Assembly (NCBI GenBank): GCA_937965695.1
Contig: CALCKW010000015.1
Location: forward strand, 1-64,000
Direction: 5' to 3'
Length of the DNA: 64,000 nt
DNA from: an uncultured Granulosicoccaceae bacterium
GTDB lineage: Bacteria > Pseudomonadota > Gammaproteobacteria > CALCKW01
Below are positions 57,186-64,000 of the stretch, in pieces; within the stretch, counting starts at the first letter, position 1, and each line of letters starts with the position of its first letter. The position numbers and the translations under genes are program-made. Under the pieces are notes generated by a model. It was given only the letters and a program-made list of their open reading frames with translations, was not told the origin of the DNA and did no database searches.

Positions 57186-58847
57186 CTAACTTGACCAGGT
57201 GTCGCGTAAAGTAACAGTCCGATTAAAAACCAATCGGTTCTGTGTGCTGTCAGTGTCACAACAAAAATAACCCATGCGCTCGAACTGAAAAACATCTTCA
57301 CTTGTTGCAGAAGCAAGAGATGCTTCGCACTTTGCCTTCCGCATGATGATCAGTGATTCGGCATTGAGCGCAGTGGTGAAATCTTCTACCGAATTTGGAT
57401 TGGGGTTAGAAAACAATCGGTCATAGAGCCGTACCTCGGCGTCTACCGCTGTAGTTGCATCTACCCAGTGAACCACGCCCTTGACTTTGCGTCCTTCAGG
57501 TTTGACCCCCAGCGTTGCCATATCTGCAGTGCAGAGAAGTTCGACAACCTCACCGGATTCATCTTTGACGACTTCGTCGCAGCGGATCACGTAGGAACCA
57601 CGCAGCCTTACTTCGCCACCAAGCGCTAGACGCTTGTACTTGGGCGGGGGTACTTCAGCGAAATCGTCGCGCTCGATGTAGAGCTCTCGAGAAAAAGATA
57701 TTTCGCGATCACCCAGTTCCTCTCTCTGGGGGTGGTTAGGCATGGTGAGCTGCTCACGTTGCCCTTCGGGGTAGTTTTGAATGACAACTTTAATGGGGTC
57801 TAGTACGCTCATTCTTCTTGGAGCGTTCTCGTTCAGATCGCCGCGGATGCAATCTTCAAGTACACCCATTTCAATCCAAGAGTCTTTTCTTGTCACACCA
57901 ATGCGTTCGCAAAATAACCGAATGGATGCAGGTGAAAAACCTCTTCGGCGCATGCCGCGCAAGGTTGGCATGCGAGGATCATCCCAACCATCGACTGCGC
58001 CGCTTTTCACTAGCGCAGCCAGTTTTCGCTTGCTGACAACAGTGTACTCAAGAGCCAATCTTGCAAATTCTATTTGCTGTGGATGACACTCAATATCAAT
58101 GTGATCTAAAACCCAATCGTATAGAGGTCGATGATCTGCGAATTCTAATGTGCACAGCGAGTGAGTGATTGCCTCAATGGCGTCAGAGATACAGTGCGTG
58201 AAGTCGTACATTGGGTAGATGCACCAAGCGTCTCCTGTGCGGTGATGGTCCACTCTTCGGATACGGTATATGACAGGGTCACGTAAAGTGATATTCGGTG
58301 ACGCCATGTCGATCTTTAAACGCAAGACTTTACTGCCGTCCTCAAACTCCCCAGCGCGCATTGCTGTAAAGAGATCTACGTTCTCTTTTACACTGCGATT
58401 GCGAAAAGGGCTGTCCTTACCCGGCTCCGTCAAACTGCCACGCTGAGCGCGTATTTCATCGGCACTTTGATCATCGACAAAGGCAAATCCGTCTTTGATT
58501 AAAGCCATCGCAAAGCCGAATAGCTGCTCAAAGTAGTCTGAGGCGAAGTACTGTGCGTCCCACTCGAATCCCAGCCAACGTACATCTTCAGCAATCGCTT
58601 TTACAAATTCATCACTTTCTTTTTCGGGATTTGTGTCATCGAATCGAAGATTACATTTACCGTTAAACTCTTTTGCAGTACCGAAGTTCAGACAGATCGA
58701 TTTAGCGTGTCCAATGTGGGGATAGCCGTTCGGCTCGGGAGGGAAACGTGTTCCGACACGTCCGCCATTTTTATCCGCAGCGATATCGTCGCGAATTAGG
58801 TGTCGAATAAAGTTGGCGGCGGCAGTGGGCTGCTCTGGCTGGCTCAT
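57186..58847 (-). CDS. glnS: Glutamine--tRNA ligase
   Basis: [48 protein letters not shown]; start MSQPEQP at 58847. Confidence 0.97.
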   Translation of the reverse strand: MSQPEQPTAAANFIRHLIRDDIAADKNGGRVGTRFPPEPNGYPHIGHAKSICLNFGTAKEFNGKCNLRFDDTNPEKESDEFVKAIAEDVRWLGFEWDAQYFASDYFEQLFGFAMALIKDGFAFVDDQSADEIRAQRGSLTEPGKDSPFRNRSVKENVDLFTAMRAGEFEDGSKVLRLKIDMASPNITLRDPVIYRIRRVDHHRTGDAWCIYPMYDFTHCISDAIEAITHSLCTLEFADHRPLYDWVLDHIDIECHPQQIEFARLALEYTVVSKRKLAALVKSGAVDGWDDPRMPTLRGMRRRGFSPASIRLFCERIGVTRKDSWIEMGVLEDCIRGDLNENAPRRMSVLDPIKVVIQNYPEGQREQLTMPNHPQREELGDREISFSRELYIERDDFAEVPPPKYKRLALGGEVRLRGSYVIRCDEVVKDESGEVVELLCTADMATLGVKPEGRKVKGVVHWVDATTAVDAEVRLYDRLFSNPNPNSVEDFTTALNAESLIIMRKAKCEASLASATSEDVFQFERMGYFCCDTDSTQNRLVFNRTVTLRDTWSS

Positions 58848-58994
58848 GAATATTGGAATCCGTGCATGGGTGACAGCAGGTGCTGCCAAAGCAAAGATTA
58901 TAGAGGCTCTAGCGTCTTAGGTCGAAGCCATTTCGTTAGGCTGAGGTTGATTCAGCCACGCTCAGGTGGGGCGGCGCTGAAGAAAATGAAGTAA

Positions 58995-59666
58995 CTAGCC
59001 TGCCGCGCTTTCCATATAGAGTAGAAATTTACTCATCACTTTTTCTACGTAATCACGGGTTTCAGGAAAAGGAGGAATACCTTTGTACTTAACCACGTTT
59101 CCTGGCCCTGCATTGTAGGCGGCAAGCGTCAGTTTGGGATTGTAATTAAAGCGTTTTGACAGTTTGCCCAAGTACTCGATGCCACCGCGCAGATTCTGCT
59201 CGTGGTCGAAGACATCTTTCACCCCTAGTTCGCGAGCGGTGATAGGCATTAATTGCATCAAGCCTTGTGCTCCAGCAGATGATTCAGCTTTGCTGTCGAA
59301 ACACGATTCTGTCGCGACAACTGCCATGACTAAATGTTTGCTGATGGAATACTGCTGCGCCAATCGATTGATCAATGGTTCGTATTTGGCGGCACGGGCT
59401 TTCATTGATTTGTCTTTTTTACCCCCGCAAGAAACTACGTGAGTGCTTTTTTTGGCAACTTTCTTCTTTTTTCTAGGCTTAGGCGTATTGATCACTCCGA
59501 TCAACTTGTATTCTTGTTTATCAACTTTGCTCGGGATGATATCGGTGTGCCAGACAGTACCGTCAAGGTGCTTGTAGACATACGTCTTCGCTTGGGCTGC
59601 ACTTGCACCAAATAGGATGGAGAAGGATAGCCCAGCGACAAGTACTGACTTACGGGATAAACCCAT
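58995..59666 (-). CDS. Lytic transglycosylase (SLT) with DUF4124-like N-terminus
   Basis: VVATESCFDSKAESSAGAQGLMQLMPITARELGV, LAAYNAGPGNVVKYKGIPPFPETRDYVEKV. Confidence 0.92.
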   Translation of the reverse strand: MGLSRKSVLVAGLSFSILFGASAAQAKTYVYKHLDGTVWHTDIIPSKVDKQEYKLIGVINTPKPRKKKKVAKKSTHVVSCGGKKDKSMKARAAKYEPLINRLAQQYSISKHLVMAVVATESCFDSKAESSAGAQGLMQLMPITARELGVKDVFDHEQNLRGGIEYLGKLSKRFNYNPKLTLAAYNAGPGNVVKYKGIPPFPETRDYVEKVMSKFLLYMESAAG

Positions 59667-59763
59667 TTTTTCTGCCTAATTAAAAACTGTGGATAGGCAA
59701 AGGCAGAGCAAAAATCGTGCAGGTTGAAGTGCTGCACTCTGGGCGGCAAGGGCACTGCCGTGT

Positions 59764-60336
59764 CTATTTGTCCAGATACTTTAAATGGTCTGCCACTGCA
59801 GGCCTCGCTTTTTGCGGGGCTGTGTGGAAGGGCGTACCAATGTAGATAAATCCTGCCACTAAGTCGTTTTCGGCAGCTTCTAAAAAGTCTTTGACTGCAA
59901 CGCTGTTGCAAAACGGTCCGCTTAGCCAAATACAGCCAAATCCGAGATCATTTGCACCCAACTGTAACTGCTGTGCAGCTGCTCCCGTCGATAAAATTTG
60001 TTCAAAAACAGGGACCTTGGGAAGGTCTTCAACGACTGTTGCCACCACCGTGATGATCATGGGTGAACGAAGGGGTTTCGATTTGATCATGGAGAGTTTT
60101 TCATCATCAATATCAGGGTTTTCATTTTTTGCTGCCGATGCGAGTGCCTCTCCCAGCTGGTTCCTCTGATCGCCTTGAATAACAACAAAGCGCCAAGGGC
60201 GCAGCTTGCCGTGGTCGGGTGCTGAAAGTGCGCAAGCAATGATCTTAGACAGTTGATCGGAGTTTGGTACTGGCTCTTCTAGCGTGTGCGCAGGGTGAGA
60301 TGCGCGACCGAGCAAGGTGTCGACCAAGGAGTTCAA
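59764..60336 (-). CDS. Nitroreductase family protein (YdjA-like)
   Basis: APDHGKLRPWRFVVIQGDQR..., AAAQQLQLGANDLGFGCIWLSG. Confidence 0.9.
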   Translation of the reverse strand: MNSLVDTLLGRASHPAHTLEEPVPNSDQLSKIIACALSAPDHGKLRPWRFVVIQGDQRNQLGEALASAAKNENPDIDDEKLSMIKSKPLRSPMIITVVATVVEDLPKVPVFEQILSTGAAAQQLQLGANDLGFGCIWLSGPFCNSVAVKDFLEAAENDLVAGFIYIGTPFHTAPQKARPAVADHLKYLDK

Positions 60337-60567
60337 TGTGGATTCTCCAAATTTAGAGGTTGATAAAATAGTGTTTTCTGCTTAGTAGCAAGGTCTTTAA
60401 ATACTGCTACATATTAGCTTTGCTATTAAATTTATGCAGTGTACACGCGAGTTGGGCGGAACCTGAAAGTTGCGCTCGTGATGAGTGCCTAGTGCAAATA
60501 CCACCAAGTGGGTTTTGCTCTCTCAGCTGGCTGATGCTGTTTGTATGAAATAACCGAGACCAAATTG

Positions 60568-62355
60568 ATGACTGATGCAGTGGTGCGCTATCGCTTAAAG
60601 GTTCTGGATGCTGCGGCACATCTGTTTGAGGTGGAGTGTCGCGTAGCGGTGGATCAGGGTACTTTGAATTGGACTCTGCCTGATTGGATACCTGGCAGCT
60701 ACATGATCCGTGAGTTTGCGCGTCATGTGGTAACCATGGATGCGATACTCAACGACGAGCGACTGGATTTTCAAAAGCTGAGCAAGAGTCGTTGGGGTGC
60801 GATGGCAACGCAGTCAGGAGAGCTTTGCTTACGCTACCAAGTCTATGCATGGGACTTGTCGGTCAGGGGGGCGCATCTTGATCAGACACATGGCTTCTTT
60901 AACGGTACGAGTGTGTTCGTTTCGGTGGGCGGAACAGAGTTAATGCCTCAGCAGTTGGATATTGCCGCGAATGCGAAATTGCCTCTTTGGCAAGTCGCGA
61001 CGGCTATGCAGAGCGTCGAAGTCGATGAAAACGGTTTTGGCCTTTACAGTGCAGAGAGCTATGACGAACTGCTAGATCACCCAGTTGAGATGGGCACCTT
61101 TGAACGGGTGTGCTTTGAGGCCTGTGGCGTGCCCCATGAAGTGGTGTTGACTGGACGCTATCATGCTGACCTTCGTCGTGTATGCCAAGATCTGAAAAAA
61201 ATCTGTGAGGCGCAAATTCGTTTTTTCGGTGAACCTGCGCCCATGGATCGCTACGTGTTTATGGTGATGGTAGTGGGCAAAGGTTATGGTGGCTTGGAAC
61301 ATCGATCCTCTACCGCACTGATGATCAGCCGCGAGAACTTGCCTGCTTTTGGTGATTCGGCTATTAGCGATGACTACCTTAAGTTTCTAGGTCTTTGTAG
61401 TCATGAGTACTTTCATACTTGGAACGTCAAAAGAATACGCCCGGCGGAGTTTGTTCCTTTTGACTTGAGCCGCGAAATGCACACTCGTCAGCTATGGGCC
61501 TTTGAAGGAATCACGTCCTATTACGATGACTTGTTTTTATTGCGTACAGGCTTGATAACCACGGAGCGCTATTTGGATTTAGTCTCGCAGACAGTAACTC
61601 GTGTCTACCGAGGTGCGGGTAGGCACAAGCAAAGCTTGTCTGATTCAAGCTTCGATGCTTGGACAAAATTCTATAAACAAGATGAAAATGCACCGAATGC
61701 AATTGTCAGCTATTACGCCAAAGGTATGTTAGTTGCCATGGCGCTGGATTTGGTTATGCGCATGCGTACTGATAACCGCGTCGGTTTGGATCAGCTCATG
61801 CAGTCATTGTGGCGGGAATTTGTTGCAGGAAAAGAAGGCATTGATGAACGCCACATTGAGCGCATCGCAGAAGAGCTTTGTGGATCAAGTCTAAGCGAAT
61901 TCTTCGACGCTGCAGTTCGTGGGGTTGAAGACTTGCCGTTGGATGAATATCTTGCCGCACACGGTGTCGAGATGCGTTGGCGAGCAGCTGTTTCCTCCGA
62001 AGACAAAGGAGGTGCGCTTGAGCGTGGTAGTTCGATCGACAGAGCCGCAATTGGCTTGCAGTTGGGTGAAGGAAATAGAGTCGGCTTTGTTTTTCACGAC
62101 GGAGCTGCGCATGTTGCAGGTATAAGCGCCGGTGATGAATTGATCTCTTGGGATGGATTGAGATTGAGCCCGACGAACCTTAGAAAACAACTCAGCCGAC
62201 ATGTACCTGGTGACACGGTTGTTTTAATGGTCTTTAGACGGGATGAACTAATGGAGTTTGCAGTAGAGCTGCAGTCAGCCCCGCTAGATACTTGCTCTTT
62301 GTTGACTAAAGAAGGGCGTGACTTAGTACGTGACGAGTGGCTGTTGTCTGAATGA
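60568..62355 (+). CDS. M61 family peptidase with PDZ domain
   Basis: GGLEHRSSTALMISR, HEYFHTWNVKRIRPAEF, LWAFEGITSYYDDL; ATG 60568 or TTG 60541 start. Confidence 0.92.
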   Translation: MTDAVVRYRLKVLDAAAHLFEVECRVAVDQGTLNWTLPDWIPGSYMIREFARHVVTMDAILNDERLDFQKLSKSRWGAMATQSGELCLRYQVYAWDLSVRGAHLDQTHGFFNGTSVFVSVGGTELMPQQLDIAANAKLPLWQVATAMQSVEVDENGFGLYSAESYDELLDHPVEMGTFERVCFEACGVPHEVVLTGRYHADLRRVCQDLKKICEAQIRFFGEPAPMDRYVFMVMVVGKGYGGLEHRSSTALMISRENLPAFGDSAISDDYLKFLGLCSHEYFHTWNVKRIRPAEFVPFDLSREMHTRQLWAFEGITSYYDDLFLLRTGLITTERYLDLVSQTVTRVYRGAGRHKQSLSDSSFDAWTKFYKQDENAPNAIVSYYAKGMLVAMALDLVMRMRTDNRVGLDQLMQSLWREFVAGKEGIDERHIERIAEELCGSSLSEFFDAAVRGVEDLPLDEYLAAHGVEMRWRAAVSSEDKGGALERGSSIDRAAIGLQLGEGNRVGFVFHDGAAHVAGISAGDELISWDGLRLSPTNLRKQLSRHVPGDTVVLMVFRRDELMEFAVELQSAPLDTCSLLTKEGRDLVRDEWLLSE

Positions 62356-63137
62356 CTATTATTGAGACACCGCTGCAAGAGTCTGATATCAGGCGTTTAG
62401 CAGGACCGATAGCCTATGATTGTGCGATCCATGTACTGCAAGAGACAGCTTCTACCAATAGCTGGTTGTTGGAGCATGGAGAGCCACTTAAGACAAGCAT
62501 GTGCATAGCAGAGCGGCAGGTGGCAGGCAAAGGGCGTCGTGGCCGTCAATGGCAGAGTGAAGGAGGTAGCTTCACCTGTTCGATTCGTGTGCCTTTGCAG
62601 GTGTCATTGTCTCAGGCTGGTGCTTTTAGTCTAGTGGTGGCCATTTCGCTGCGTGATGCATTGGGCTCTTTAGGTGTGAGCGGGGTAGGGGTTAAGTGGC
62701 CGAATGACCTATTACACGATTGGCGGAAATTATCTGGGGTTTTATTAGAGGTTGCTACCAACAATGATCATTCTGTTGATTTAGTGTGCGGTGCAGGGGT
62801 CAATTGGCGGGCGACACATCAGGCTGTAGATCAACCACTGGTCGATGTGCACGCTATTAACCCAGATGTTCAGCACGACAGAAATTTTTTGGCAGGAAGC
62901 TGGCTCGCTAACATACTGGAGGCAAAGACTCGCTTCGAGCAGCAAGGGTTTGAGTCATTTGCTGCTGAGTGGCAGGCTTGTGATTTATTGGATGATTCTC
63001 CAGTAACCGTGCTAAGAGGTGAGGAGCGCATAGAGGGCATTGCGCGGGGTGTAGATGTAAACGGTGCGTTGAAATTGCAAACGGATCGAGGTATCCAATT
63101 GTTGCACGCGGGAGAAGTGAGTTTGAGACGGCGATGA
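62352..63137 (+). CDS. birA: Biotin--[acetyl-CoA-carboxylase] ligase, lacking an HTH domain
   Basis: ETASTNSWLLEHGE, AERQVAGKGRRGRQWQSEGGSFTCSIRV, GVKWPNDLLHDWRKLSGVLLE. Confidence 0.93.
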   Translation: MTIIETPLQESDIRRLAGPIAYDCAIHVLQETASTNSWLLEHGEPLKTSMCIAERQVAGKGRRGRQWQSEGGSFTCSIRVPLQVSLSQAGAFSLVVAISLRDALGSLGVSGVGVKWPNDLLHDWRKLSGVLLEVATNNDHSVDLVCGAGVNWRATHQAVDQPLVDVHAINPDVQHDRNFLAGSWLANILEAKTRFEQQGFESFAAEWQACDLLDDSPVTVLRGEERIEGIARGVDVNGALKLQTDRGIQLLHAGEVSLRRR

Positions 63138-63910
63138 AGCTACTGGTAGACATTGGCAATACACGCTTAAAATCTGCGCTGCTGCACAACGGTATTTTGA
63201 TTGAACCTCGTGCACTGAGTTGGCGAGTCGAAGATCTAAGCGATGGTTTGGCGAGACTTTGGCGGGATTTTGAGCCCGATAAAATTGCAGTGTCTAGTGT
63301 CGCCGGCGGTGCTGTTGTTGATGCCGTTGGCAAGTATGCAAAAGATCATTGGCAAATAGAGCCCAAGGTTGCTGAGTACCGCGGCGAGCTGTTTGGGCTG
63401 AGTTGTGGGTACTTGGATCCCGAAACGCTGGGAATAGATCGCTGGTTGGCAATGCTGGGTGCTTATGGTCGCCATCCAGGAGCATGGGTAGTGGCGGATT
63501 TGGGCACAGCTGCGACTCTAGATGTGATTGATCAGAGTGGGCAACATTTGGGCGGATGTATCTACGCCGGAATTGAGACCCAGCGTCAGGCTCTTTCACG
63601 GCAAACAGCAAACTTACCAGCTGTGGACAAAGAACCCACGTCAGTTTTGGCACGCGAGACTCATGGTGGTATTGCAATTGGTACCTTGTTATCCGTGACA
63701 GGTGGGGTGCGAGAGCTTTGGCGAGAAGTGCAGGATCGGCCGGATTGTGAGGGGATCAAACTCTGTTTAACCGGCGGTGCAGCGACGATTGTCGCTGAGA
63801 GGCTGGGAGGCCAGCAAATGATTTTTCCTGACTTAGTTTTGGAGGGATTAGCGATGAATGAATTCGCGACTAAAATTTCTGCCGCTTTACCCATTGCCAA
63901 TTCACTCTAA
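63134..63910 (+). CDS. coaX: Type III pantothenate kinase
   Basis: MKLLVDIGNTRLKSAL, GIDRWLAMLGAYGRHPGAWVVADLGTAATLDVID. Confidence 0.94.
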   Translation: MKLLVDIGNTRLKSALLHNGILIEPRALSWRVEDLSDGLARLWRDFEPDKIAVSSVAGGAVVDAVGKYAKDHWQIEPKVAEYRGELFGLSCGYLDPETLGIDRWLAMLGAYGRHPGAWVVADLGTAATLDVIDQSGQHLGGCIYAGIETQRQALSRQTANLPAVDKEPTSVLARETHGGIAIGTLLSVTGGVRELWREVQDRPDCEGIKLCLTGGAATIVAERLGGQQMIFPDLVLEGLAMNEFATKISAALPIANSL

Positions 63911-63952
63911 TTCTTCTATTATTCCGTTTTTGGTGGCAGCGCTTCCAAAAGT

Positions 63953-64000
<48 letters not shown>

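Overview
This window looks like a chromosomal segment from a gammaproteobacterium. It is mostly core genome, with no IS elements, prophage or CRISPR visible. Recognisable core loci are tamA/tamB, malonyl-CoA decarboxylase, a Lon protease, tyrS, glnS, birA-coaX and, at the right edge, the 5' part of a tRNA-Thr(TGT). The dominant accessory feature is a ~16 kb minus-strand cluster (about 17340-33273) for a hybrid MSHA/type IV pilus/T2SS-like machine. It contains a secretin, PilP/O/N/M-like proteins, five prepilin-like proteins, GspF and GspE, plus its own signalling genes (histidine kinase, response regulator, GGDEF/EAL). Several of its proteins have unusual domain architectures: STAS fused to GspE, a pilin-like N-terminus fused to a DNRLRE-like adhesin module, and a PilW-like protein with Ca-binding-type DxDNDG repeats. 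A second candidate system is a small gene pair at 40821-41703: an exported EndoU-like ribonuclease followed 1 nt later by a YacL/UPF0231-like protein that is a plausible immunity partner. Several perfect inverted repeats next to regulators or gene starts look like operators (Lrp/AsnC, TetR, DUF2239). All assignments come from reading the ORF translations and the sequence; no database search was run.
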